A DNA stretch of 42,070 bases, taken from positions 1-42,070 of the forward strand of contig JAICIE010000015.1 of NCBI GenBank assembly GCA_025924515.1, in the 5' to 3' direction. Of the stretch, positions 7,846 to 15,050 are shown piece by piece (position 1 is the first letter of the stretch; every line of letters starts with the position of its first letter). A program made the position numbers and the translations under genes. Origin of the DNA: Jatrophihabitans sp. (GTDB taxonomy: Bacteria > Actinomycetota > Actinomycetes > Mycobacteriales > Jatrophihabitantaceae). The notes beneath the pieces were generated by a model. That model was not told the DNA's origin, did no database searches, and saw nothing but the letters and a program-made list of their open reading frames with translations.

Positions 7846-8817
7846 GTGACCGCGCAGCGGCAACCCGCTTCGGAGCCGACGGCCGACGACCCGGTGGCCG
7901 CCGACCGCGTTCGGCTGACGGCCGCACTGCCCGGATTGCCCGCGCTCGGACGGACCGTCCCCGGACTCTCGACGCTGCCCGGCGGACTCACCAACCACAA
8001 CTACCGGGTGATCCTGCCGTCCGGCGGCTCGGCGGTCGTGCGGATGAGCACCGATTCCGACTCCGCACTGGCGATCGACCGCTACGCCGAGTTCCGCAAC
8101 GCGACGACCGCCGCCGACCAGGGCGTCGCGCCTCGGGTGCTCGGTTGCGACCCGGATGCCGGGATCTCGGTGGTCGACTGGGTGGAGGCCCGAACACTGA
8201 GCGCCGCGGACATCGACGACAGCGCCCTGCTGGAGCGGATCGCGGAGACTTGTCGGCAACTGCACGCAGGTCCGCGGTTCGGCAATGACTTCGACATGGC
8301 GGCCGTCCAGCAGCGCTACCTCGCAATGGTGCAGTCAAGCGGCTACCGGTTACCGGCGACCTATCGCGACTTCCTGACGATCTCCGAAGACATCCGCGCA
8401 GCCTTGAATGTCCGACAGCCGCGGCGGACCCCGTGTCACAACGATTTGTTGCCCGCCAACATCCTGGACGACGGCGCGCAGCTGTGGTTCATCGACTACG
8501 AGTACGCCGGGAACAACGATCCGTATTTCGAGCTCGGCAACCTGTGGAGCGAGGCGGAGTTGCCGCTGCCACGGCTCGGCGAGCTCGTCGCCTATTACGT
8601 CGGCGCGGACTCGCCTGAATACACGGCTCGGGCACGGCTCTGGGCAGCCCTCACCCGCTACGGCTGGACCCTGTGGGCGTCTATCCAGCATGCCGTGAGC
8701 CCGGTCGACTTCGACTTCTGGTCCTGGGGACGCGCCAAGTACGAGCTGGCGGTCGCCGAGTTCCAGGGCCCGGATCTACCCCGACTGCTGCAGGACGTCA
8801 CTGGCACGATCAGGTAA
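7846..8817 (+). CDS. Choline/ethanolamine kinase-like phosphotransferase
   Basis: Protein-kinase-like fold phosphotransferase of 323 residues (APH/choline kinase group). The catalytic loop CHNDLLPANIL has His198, Asp200 and Asn205; the metal-binding segment FIDYEYAGNN (Asp217) followed by YFELGNL is the choline kinase variant rather than the aminoglycoside variant. The nucleotide lobe shows GGLTNHNY at 47-53. The GTG at 7846 is preceded by a strong AGGAGGA, and the preceding in-frame sequence overlaps the divergent promoter. It heads a two-gene plus-strand unit with the permease gene 16 bp downstream. The likely substrate is an amino alcohol brought in by that permease. It is probably cytoplasmic; an aminoglycoside kinase is unlikely. 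Confidence 0.88.
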   Translation: MTAQRQPASEPTADDPVAADRVRLTAALPGLPALGRTVPGLSTLPGGLTNHNYRVILPSGGSAVVRMSTDSDSALAIDRYAEFRNATTAADQGVAPRVLGCDPDAGISVVDWVEARTLSAADIDDSALLERIAETCRQLHAGPRFGNDFDMAAVQQRYLAMVQSSGYRLPATYRDFLTISEDIRAALNVRQPRRTPCHNDLLPANILDDGAQLWFIDYEYAGNNDPYFELGNLWSEAELPLPRLGELVAYYVGADSPEYTARARLWAALTRYGWTLWASIQHAVSPVDFDFWSWGRAKYELAVAEFQGPDLPRLLQDVTGTIR

Positions 8818-8833
8818 CGGGAAGGACATCGAC

Positions 8834-10504
8834 GTGGCCGACACACTTCTGGACGAGGACGAACGACGGCTGGCCGAGCTCGGCTACAAGCAGGAGCTCA
8901 GCCGGAGCTGGTCGGGTTTCTCCAACTTCGCCATCTCGTTCTCCATCATCTCGATCCTCGCCGGCTGCTTCACCACCTTCGGGGTCGGATGGAACAACGG
9001 CGGTCCGGCGGCGATCGCCTGGGGCTGGCCGATCATCTCGCTGTTCATCCTCGTCATCGGCATGTGCATGTCCGAACTGGTGTCCGCCTTCCCGACGTCG
9101 GGCGGGATCTATTGGTGGGCGTCGAAGCTCGGTGGACCCAAGGCGGGGTATTACACCGGCTGGCTCAATCTCATCGGACTGCTGGCCATCGACGCGTCGG
9201 TTGCGTACGGCTGCGCCACGTTCCTCGACTCGACCATCGGCACGTACAGCCAATCCTGGGCCGCCAACTACAGCCTCACCCGGGTGTTCGTCGAATTCCT
9301 GATCGTGCTGGCGCTGGCAGCGGGCGTCAACATCTTCTCCAGCCATCTGCTGGCGCTGTTGAACAACATCTCGGTGTGGTGGCACGTCATCGGCGCCGCG
9401 GCCGTGGTCGTCATTCTCTTGGCCATTCCGGCGCACCACGCCAGCATCGGGGCGGTCTTCACCCACACCGTCAACAACACCGGGTTCTTCGGCGGGCGCA
9501 GTGGCGGCGCCGAATTCCTGCTCGGCGTTCTGCCGCTGTCGTTCATCCTCACCCAGTACACGATCACCGGCTACGACGCGTCCGCACACCTGTCCGAGGA
9601 GACGCGGTCGGCCGCCAACTCGGCCGCGAAGGGCATCTGGCGCTCGATCTTCTACTCCGGCATCGGCGGCTGGATCATCCTGCTCGCCTTCCTGTTCGCA
9701 GTACAGAGCGAGTCCGGTGTCACGAAGGGCGGGGGCGCCGTCGCAGTCATCTTCAACCAGGCCTTGACGACACACTGGGCGGCCCTCGTCCTGCTCATCT
9801 CCAGCATGGGCCAGTTCTTCTGCACGGTCGCCTGCATGACGAGTACGACCCGGATGCTGTTCGCGTTCAGCCGGGACGGAGCGGTGCCCGGCGCCCGGCT
9901 CTGGTCGCACCTCAACCACAAACGAGTGCCGGTCTACGGGGTGGTGCTGTCCGCCGTCGTCGCGGTCGTGCTCACCTCTCCCGCTCTCGTCAAGGTCGAT
10001 ATCGGCGGCGCGCCCGTGCCGGTCGCATTCTTCGCGGTCGTGTCGATCGGCGTGATCGGCCTCTACGTCGCCTTCGCCATCCCCATCTGGCTACGCTGGC
10101 GCGCCGGCGCCCGCTTCCGGCCCGGTGGGTGGACCACCGGTCGCCACTACCGGTGGATGAACCTGGTAGCGGTTGCCGAGATCGTGATCACGTCGATCAT
10201 CGCGCTGCTGCCCACGTCGTCGCTCGGCGCGCCTTGGTACAAGGGTTTCGGCTGGTCGAGCCTCAAGTACGTGAACTACACCCCGGTCGTGGTGCTCGGC
10301 GCGATGCTCGTCCTGTGGATCGCGTGGCATGCCAGCGTGAAGCACTGGTTCACCGGACCGAAGACGACGGTCGACCTGCCGTCGGGGATGTCCTCATCCG
10401 ACGAGATGGCGCTGGAGCACTCGCGGGGCGGCCATCTGCACGGCGCAGCGGCGGCGGTTCCGCCGGCCGAGCCGGAGGAACCGCCTGCGCTGCCGGTGAG
10501 CTGA
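8834..10504 (+). CDS. APC-superfamily amino acid/choline-type permease
   Basis: Integral membrane transporter of 556 residues with about 12 hydrophobic segments. The start of the membrane region (SWSGFSNFAISFSIISILAG) and the loop FPTSGGIYWWASKLGGPKAG are typical of the amino acid/choline transporter subgroup of the APC superfamily (TC 2.A.3.4), which includes GABA and choline permeases. TQYTITGYDASAHLSEETR is the conserved segment around helix 6. A roughly 50-residue hydrophilic tail rich in Pro and Glu follows the last helix. It starts with GTG 16 bp after the phosphotransferase gene, behind GAAGGACA. It probably imports the substrate of the divergent catabolic operon. Confidence 0.92.
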   Translation: MADTLLDEDERRLAELGYKQELSRSWSGFSNFAISFSIISILAGCFTTFGVGWNNGGPAAIAWGWPIISLFILVIGMCMSELVSAFPTSGGIYWWASKLGGPKAGYYTGWLNLIGLLAIDASVAYGCATFLDSTIGTYSQSWAANYSLTRVFVEFLIVLALAAGVNIFSSHLLALLNNISVWWHVIGAAAVVVILLAIPAHHASIGAVFTHTVNNTGFFGGRSGGAEFLLGVLPLSFILTQYTITGYDASAHLSEETRSAANSAAKGIWRSIFYSGIGGWIILLAFLFAVQSESGVTKGGGAVAVIFNQALTTHWAALVLLISSMGQFFCTVACMTSTTRMLFAFSRDGAVPGARLWSHLNHKRVPVYGVVLSAVVAVVLTSPALVKVDIGGAPVPVAFFAVVSIGVIGLYVAFAIPIWLRWRAGARFRPGGWTTGRHYRWMNLVAVAEIVITSIIALLPTSSLGAPWYKGFGWSSLKYVNYTPVVVLGAMLVLWIAWHASVKHWFTGPKTTVDLPSGMSSSDEMALEHSRGGHLHGAAAAVPPAEPEEPPALPVS

Positions 10505-10510
10505 CGCGGC

Positions 10511-11017
10511 CTACGGGAACGCCGGGTGCCGCTCGCGGGCTTTGCGGGTCGCGCCGATCTCGTCGAGCCGCGCGGCCAGGGTCGGCCGACGGCGCAGGAG
10601 GTCGCTGAGATCCGGGTACTCGACGCGCAGCAGTCGCACCCGGTCGGTGCTGGTCACCGTGGCGGTGCGGACGCCCGGCGTGCGCATGCCGAGTTCGCCG
10701 ACCACCTCGCCGGCGCGAACCCGACCGAGGATGCGGCGGTCGCGCGACACGGCGGCCGAGCCGTCGAGCAGGACGTACAGGTCGTGCGCCGGCGTGAACT
10801 CCTGGATGAAGGCCCACTGCGACGGGAGCACGAACTGGCGTCCGGCGTTCATGAACGCCACCACCTCGCGCTCGGAGCAGCCGGCGAACGCACCGCTGAG
10901 CAGGGTGGACAGAACGTCGTCCGTGCGCATCTGCAGCGCGATCCGCGGCATGCGGCCGTAGTTTGTGCGAACGGTGGTACGGCTGTCGAGCTCGACCCGG
11001 TACGGCGTGAGCTTCAT
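10511..11017 (-). CDS. Small cyclic-nucleotide-binding domain protein
   Basis: A 168-residue protein made almost entirely of one CRP-like cNMP-binding domain. The phosphate-binding cassette reads VVGELGMRTPGVRTATV, keeping the Gly-Glu pair and the Arg that contacts the cyclic phosphate. There is no DNA-binding helix-turn-helix, membrane segment or enzymatic domain, so it is a single-domain sensor or adaptor rather than a CRP regulator. An ATG start with GAGGGAG upstream is reasonable. It is convergent with the permease gene (6 bp apart) and lies 127 bp downstream of the CoA-transferase genes, on the same strand as them. The partner is unknown. Confidence 0.85.
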   Translation of the reverse strand: MKLTPYRVELDSRTTVRTNYGRMPRIALQMRTDDVLSTLLSGAFAGCSEREVVAFMNAGRQFVLPSQWAFIQEFTPAHDLYVLLDGSAAVSRDRRILGRVRAGEVVGELGMRTPGVRTATVTSTDRVRLLRVEYPDLSDLLRRRPTLAARLDEIGATRKARERHPAFP

Positions 11018-11144
11018 CGAGAACGACTCCCTCGGCAGCGCGACCCTTCCGTCCTGACGAGGAAGTTCTACGGGCCGGCGGTGGCGCTCGCTGTCACGGA
11101 CGCGACAGGACCGCAGCGCGAGGTCGAGATCCCTGCTGCACCCC

Positions 11145-11813
11145 TCAGTCGTGCGCCGGGATCGTCATCTCGCGCAGGTCGTCGGCCTCCACGACATCCG
11201 GCTCGGTCGCCTCGCGCACCCGCTGCACGGTGACGCCGGGAGCCACCTCGCGCAGCACCAGGCCGGCGTCCTCTATGTCGAGGACGGCCAGGTCGGTGAC
11301 GATCCGGCCGACGCAGCGCTCCCCCGTCAGTGGGAGGGAACATTCGCGCAAGATCTTCGGCGAGCCGTCCTTGGCGACGTGTTCCATCATCGCGATCACC
11401 CGCTTGGCGCCGTGGACCAGATCCATCGCCCCGCCCATCCCTTTGATCATCTTGCCGGGAATGGTCCAGTTCGCCAGATCACCGCGCTCGGACACCTGCA
11501 TCGCACCGAGGATCGCGACGTCGATATGTCCGCCGCGGATCATCCCGAACGATGTCGCCGAGTCGAAGAACGACGCCCCGGGCAACAGTGTCACGGTCTC
11601 CTTGCCGGCATTGATCAGGTCCGGGTCGACGTCCTCGTCGTAGGGATAGGGACCGACGCCGAGGATCCCGTTCTCGCTCTGCAACACCACGTGCACGCCC
11701 TCGGCAACGTAGTTGGGGACCAGCGTGGGCAGTCCGATACCCAGGTTCACGTACTGGCCGTCGTGCAGCTCAGTGGCGACGCGCGCTGCCAGCTCGATAC
11801 GGCTGAGGGCCAT
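11145..11813 (-). CDS. scoB: 3-oxoacid CoA-transferase subunit B
   Basis: Beta subunit of a two-subunit 3-oxoacid (succinyl-CoA:acetoacetate type) CoA-transferase, 222 residues, typical length. The active-site Glu lies in [12 protein letters not shown] (Glu47), which forms the glutamyl-CoA thioester in this family; [13 protein letters not shown] is at 23-35. It transfers CoA to acetoacetate or a related 3-oxoacid, feeding thiolysis to acetyl-CoA. The ATG overlaps the stop of the subunit A gene by one base (TGATG), so the subunits are coupled. With the acyl-CoA dehydrogenase pair upstream it forms a four-gene fatty or branched-chain acid degradation unit. The exact acyl substrate is not determinable here. 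Confidence 0.93.
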   Translation of the reverse strand: MALSRIELAARVATELHDGQYVNLGIGLPTLVPNYVAEGVHVVLQSENGILGVGPYPYDEDVDPDLINAGKETVTLLPGASFFDSATSFGMIRGGHIDVAILGAMQVSERGDLANWTIPGKMIKGMGGAMDLVHGAKRVIAMMEHVAKDGSPKILRECSLPLTGERCVGRIVTDLAVLDIEDAGLVLREVAPGVTVQRVREATEPDVVEADDLREMTIPAHD

Positions 11814-12601
11814 CAGGAGCCCGCCTCGTCTCCCGCGCCGGTCTGCGTCGCGCGGCGCTGCCGAGTCGTGCGCTTCTCGATCAGCTTTCCTTCGGTGCCG
11901 ACCTCGACCACGCGCTGCACGAAGACGCCGGGAGTGTGCACGTCGTTCGGGTTCAGCAGTCCGGGCTCGACCAGCTCCTCCACCTCCGCGATGGTGATGC
12001 GCCCCGCCATGGCGCACAGCGGATTGAAGTTGCGCGCCGACTTCTCATAGATCAGGTTTCCGTGTCGGTCGCCGCGGGCCGCCCGGACCAGGGCGAAGTC
12101 GGTGACGATTCCGTGCTCCAGGACGTACTCCCGTTCACCGAAAACCCGCACCTCCTTGGGACGCGAGGAGACCGCCACCGATCCGTCGGTGTTGTATCGC
12201 CAGGGCAGGCCGCCGTTGGCGACCAACGTGCCCACCCCGGCGGGCGTGTAGAAGGCCGGAATGCCGGACCCGCCGGCGCGTAGCCGCTCGGCGAGCGTGC
12301 CCTGCGGCGTGAGCTCCAGTTCCAACTCGCCGGACAGGTACTGCCGCGCGAACTCCTTGTTCTCGCCGACGTAGGACCCGATGGTGCGTCGGATTCGCCG
12401 CGCGAACAGCAATACGCCCAGCCCTGCGTCGTCGACGCCGCAGTTGTTCGAAACCGTCTCGAGGTCCGTCGCGCCCTGCTCGTGCAGCGCGGCGATGAGG
12501 ACGAGCGGGATGCCGCAGAGCCCGAAGCCACCAACCGCGATCGACGCGCCGTCCGGGATGTCGGCGACCGCCTCGGTCGCCGAGGCCACCGTCTTGTCCA
12601 C
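11813..12601 (-). CDS. scoA: 3-oxoacid CoA-transferase subunit A
   Basis: Alpha subunit of the CoA-transferase, 262 residues. The CoA-binding loop [13 protein letters not shown] is at residues 20-32 and the segment [17 protein letters not shown] is characteristic of the family. The start is GTG, giving the usual beginning [20 protein letters not shown]-terminal stretch rich in Arg, Thr and Ala (about the last 25 residues, after [12 protein letters not shown]) is longer than in many subunit A proteins and looks disordered. It lies 20 bp after the second acyl-CoA dehydrogenase gene and overlaps subunit B, so the four genes are probably one transcript. Confidence 0.93.
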   Translation of the reverse strand: MDKTVASATEAVADIPDGASIAVGGFGLCGIPLVLIAALHEQGATDLETVSNNCGVDDAGLGVLLFARRIRRTIGSYVGENKEFARQYLSGELELELTPQGTLAERLRAGGSGIPAFYTPAGVGTLVANGGLPWRYNTDGSVAVSSRPKEVRVFGEREYVLEHGIVTDFALVRAARGDRHGNLIYEKSARNFNPLCAMAGRITIAEVEELVEPGLLNPNDVHTPGVFVQRVVEVGTEGKLIEKRTTRQRRATQTGAGDEAGS

Positions 12602-12621
12602 GGTCTCGGACCCTAGCCGTC

Positions 12622-13743
12622 TCAGGACGCCGAGATCAGCCCGCCCTCGGTGCCGACCGACTCGAGTAGCTCGTCGAGGTCGCCGAAGGTCCGGGCGATG
12701 ACGGCCGTTCGCTTCAGATAGTGACCGACCGGATACTCCCAGGTCATCCCTATCCCGCCGTGCAGTTGGACCGCCTCCTGTCCGATGTGCCGGGCGGACA
12801 GGTCGACCTGGATCTTGGCCGCCCGGACCGTCCGCCGCCGCTCCCCGACGTCGTCACCGCCGAGCGCCAGTCGGGCGAGCAGCGCCATGCTGCGGGCCTG
12901 CTCGAGCGCGACGAACATGTCCGCCGCCCGGTGCTGCAGCGCCTGGTTGGCGCCGAGAGGCTGCCCGAACTGCACCCGGGTCTTCAGGTACTCGACGGTC
13001 AGCCACAGCATTCGCTCCATCGCCCCGACCGCCTCGGCGCAGAGCACCGCGATCGCGCTGTCCAGCACGGACGCCATCGCGTCGGCCGCCGCCAGCGTGC
13101 TGCCCAGCGGCTCGGCCGGCGCGCTGCGCAGCAGCAGGTCGGCGCCGCGCAGCCCGTCCTGGAAGGCGTACGGCGCGCGGCGCAGCGCGGCGCCCTCGAC
13201 CAGGAACAGCCCGATCTCGCCGTCGGGGGTCTTGGCGCTGACCACGACCTTGTCGGCGCTGTCTCCCCCGAGGACCGCGATCTTCTGACCGGTCACCGTC
13301 CAGCCCCCGTCGACCCGGACCGCGACGGTGCCGAGGTCGGTGGACGACCAGCGGGCTGCGGCCTCCGTGTGCGCGAATGCCAACAGCAGGTCGCCGGCGG
13401 CGACTCGGGGCAGGATCGCGGCCTTCTGCTCCGGGCTGCCGGCCCGGGCGACGAGCTGAGCGCCCAGCACCACGCTCGCCACGTACGGCTCCAGGACCAG
13501 CGCGCGACCGAAGGACTCCAGGACGACGGCGAGCTCCGCCGGGCCTCTCCCGGCGCCGCCATACGCCTCGTCGAAGGGCAGCCCCAGCAGGCCGAGCTCG
13601 GCGTACCGCGCCCACAGCTCGCGGCTCCAACCGGGCTCGCGGTCGAGCAGGCGCAGCCGGGTGTTGGGGTCGTACTGCTTCTCGAGCAGGTCGTCGATGG
13701 TGTCCGAGAGCAGCCGCTGTTCGTCGGTGTACTCGAGTTCCAC
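12622..13743 (-). CDS. Acyl-CoA dehydrogenase, small-subunit type
   Basis: An acyl-CoA dehydrogenase of 373 residues. The N-terminal helical domain ends in [13 protein letters not shown], the beta domain contains the segment [15 protein letters not shown] in place of the canonical FAD-contact loop, and the C-terminal helical domain carries [18 protein letters not shown] and [18 protein letters not shown]. It resembles the smaller partner of two-gene dehydrogenases such as pimeloyl-CoA dehydrogenase or the FadE pairs of steroid degradation, where subunits form an alpha2beta2 complex. The GTG at 13743 gives the family N-terminus VELEYTDEQ; the open frame upstream is inside the preceding gene. 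Only 13 bp separates it from its likely partner. Confidence 0.9.
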   Translation of the reverse strand: MELEYTDEQRLLSDTIDDLLEKQYDPNTRLRLLDREPGWSRELWARYAELGLLGLPFDEAYGGAGRGPAELAVVLESFGRALVLEPYVASVVLGAQLVARAGSPEQKAAILPRVAAGDLLLAFAHTEAAARWSSTDLGTVAVRVDGGWTVTGQKIAVLGGDSADKVVVSAKTPDGEIGLFLVEGAALRRAPYAFQDGLRGADLLLRSAPAEPLGSTLAAADAMASVLDSAIAVLCAEAVGAMERMLWLTVEYLKTRVQFGQPLGANQALQHRAADMFVALEQARSMALLARLALGGDDVGERRRTVRAAKIQVDLSARHIGQEAVQLHGGIGMTWEYPVGHYLKRTAVIARTFGDLDELLESVGTEGGLISAS

Positions 13744-13756
13744 GATCCGTCCCGTC

Positions 13757-14953
13757 TCAGAACTTGAGGATTGCCTTGGCGATGATGCCGCGCTGGATCT
13801 CGTTCGACCCGCTGTAGATCGAGGCCTTGCGCCAGTTGAAGTACGTGGGCAGCGCGTCGAGCGCACCCTCGGGCAGTGGGGCGAAGCGGTCCGGCATGTC
13901 GGCGGTTTCGCGATAGGCGAGCGCGGCGGGGCCGAGGACGTGGACTAGGAGTTCGGTCGCCTCCTGCTGCAACTCCGATCCCTTGATCTTGAGGACCGAC
14001 GAGACCGGGTCGGGCTTGCCGGGACCGACCCGGCCTTCGCGTGCCAGTACGCGGAGGACGGACATCTCCAGCGCGGTGGTCTCGACCTCGAGGCGGGTCA
14101 GCCGGGCCCGGAACAACGGATCGTCGACCAGCGGCCGGCCGTGCGCAGCGGCCTGGCCGGCGAGGCGCTTGATCCGTGCGATGCGCGTCTTGATCAGTCC
14201 CACGCCGGCGACGCCGGTGCGCTCGTTGCCGAGGAGGAACTTCGCGTAGTCCCACCCCCGGTTCTCCTCACCCACCAACTGGTCTGCAGGAACTCTGACG
14301 TTGTCGAAGAAGACCTCGTTCACTTCATGACTGCCGTCGATGAGGCGGATGGGGCGCACGGTGACGCCCGGGGCGCTGAGATCCACCAGCAGGAAGGAAA
14401 TACCCTGCTGCTTCTTGACGGTGGGATCCGTGCGGACGAGGCAGAATATCCAGTCGGCGTACTGCGCCAGAGTCGTCCAGATTTTCTGACCGTTCACGAC
14501 GTAGTGAGCACCGTCGCGAACCGCCGACGTCTTCAGAGCGGCCAGGTCGCTGCCGGCGTTGGGCTCCGAGAAGCCTTGGCACCACCAGATGTCCGCGTTC
14601 GCGGTGGGCGGCAGGAACCGCTGCTTCTGCGCGTCGGTGCCGAAATTGGCGATCACCGGACCGACCATCGCGGTGTTGAAGCTGATCGGCATCGGAACGT
14701 GGGCCAGCGCGATCTCCTCGGACCACAGGTGGCGCTGAAGCGGAGTCCAGTTCTGCCCGCCCCACTCGACCGGCCAGTGCGGCACCGCCAGCCCGTGCGC
14801 GTTGAGGATGCGCTGGCAGGTTACGACCTCGTCCTTCGTCGGGTGTTCCCCGCGCGCCAGTCGCGCGCGGATATCGGCGGGGACCTCCTCGGCGAAGAAC
14901 CCGCGCAGCTTCTCGGCGAACGCGCGGTCTTCCTTGCTCAGGGCGATGTCCAT
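13757..14953 (-). CDS. Acyl-CoA dehydrogenase, large-subunit type
   Basis: An acyl-CoA dehydrogenase of 398 residues and first gene of the fatty-acyl unit. WWCQGFSEPNAGSDLAALKT is the FAD/substrate loop, NGQKIWTTLAQYADW the beta-domain core, and IYSGSNEIQRGIIAKAILKF the C-terminal FAD-contact motif. In many single-gene family members this last motif reads YEGTNEIQ with the catalytic Glu; here that position is Ser, as in large subunits of heteromeric enzymes whose base lies elsewhere. The ATG at 14953 is followed by a normal N-terminus, MDIALSKEDRAFAEK. An inverted-repeat operator lies about 40 bp upstream. The specific acyl-CoA is unknown. Confidence 0.92.
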   Translation of the reverse strand: MDIALSKEDRAFAEKLRGFFAEEVPADIRARLARGEHPTKDEVVTCQRILNAHGLAVPHWPVEWGGQNWTPLQRHLWSEEIALAHVPMPISFNTAMVGPVIANFGTDAQKQRFLPPTANADIWWCQGFSEPNAGSDLAALKTSAVRDGAHYVVNGQKIWTTLAQYADWIFCLVRTDPTVKKQQGISFLLVDLSAPGVTVRPIRLIDGSHEVNEVFFDNVRVPADQLVGEENRGWDYAKFLLGNERTGVAGVGLIKTRIARIKRLAGQAAAHGRPLVDDPLFRARLTRLEVETTALEMSVLRVLAREGRVGPGKPDPVSSVLKIKGSELQQEATELLVHVLGPAALAYRETADMPDRFAPLPEGALDALPTYFNWRKASIYSGSNEIQRGIIAKAILKF

Positions 14954-14990
14954 GCGGTCTCCGCTCGGGCGACGGGGTTGTTCGCACGAT

Positions 14991-15008
14991 ACCTACCGAC
15001 CAGTAGGT
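14991..15008. promoter_or_regulatory. Inverted-repeat operator candidate
   Basis: ACCTAC-CGACCA-GTAGGT, perfect 6-bp arms with a 6-bp spacer, 7 of 9 pairs matching over 18 bp. It lies 38 bp before the ATG of the acyl-CoA dehydrogenase gene, where a repressor would block the promoter. It also resembles the TACCGACC-GGTCGGTA type of palindrome seen for TetR-family regulators of acyl-CoA genes in actinobacteria. No such regulator is encoded in this window. Confidence 0.6.
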
Positions 15009-15031
15009 CCGGCCGGATGCGCGACGTCAGC

Positions 15032-15050
15032 AGCCCCGCAGCACGGGGCT
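15032..15050 (-). terminator. Hairpin terminator after amylosucrase
   Basis: AGCCCCG-CAGCA-CGGGGCT: perfect 7-bp GC-rich stem with a 5-nt loop, touching the last base of the amylosucrase stop codon. It has no T-run, as is common for actinobacterial terminators. It separates the amylosucrase unit from the acyl-CoA dehydrogenase promoter. Confidence 0.7.
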
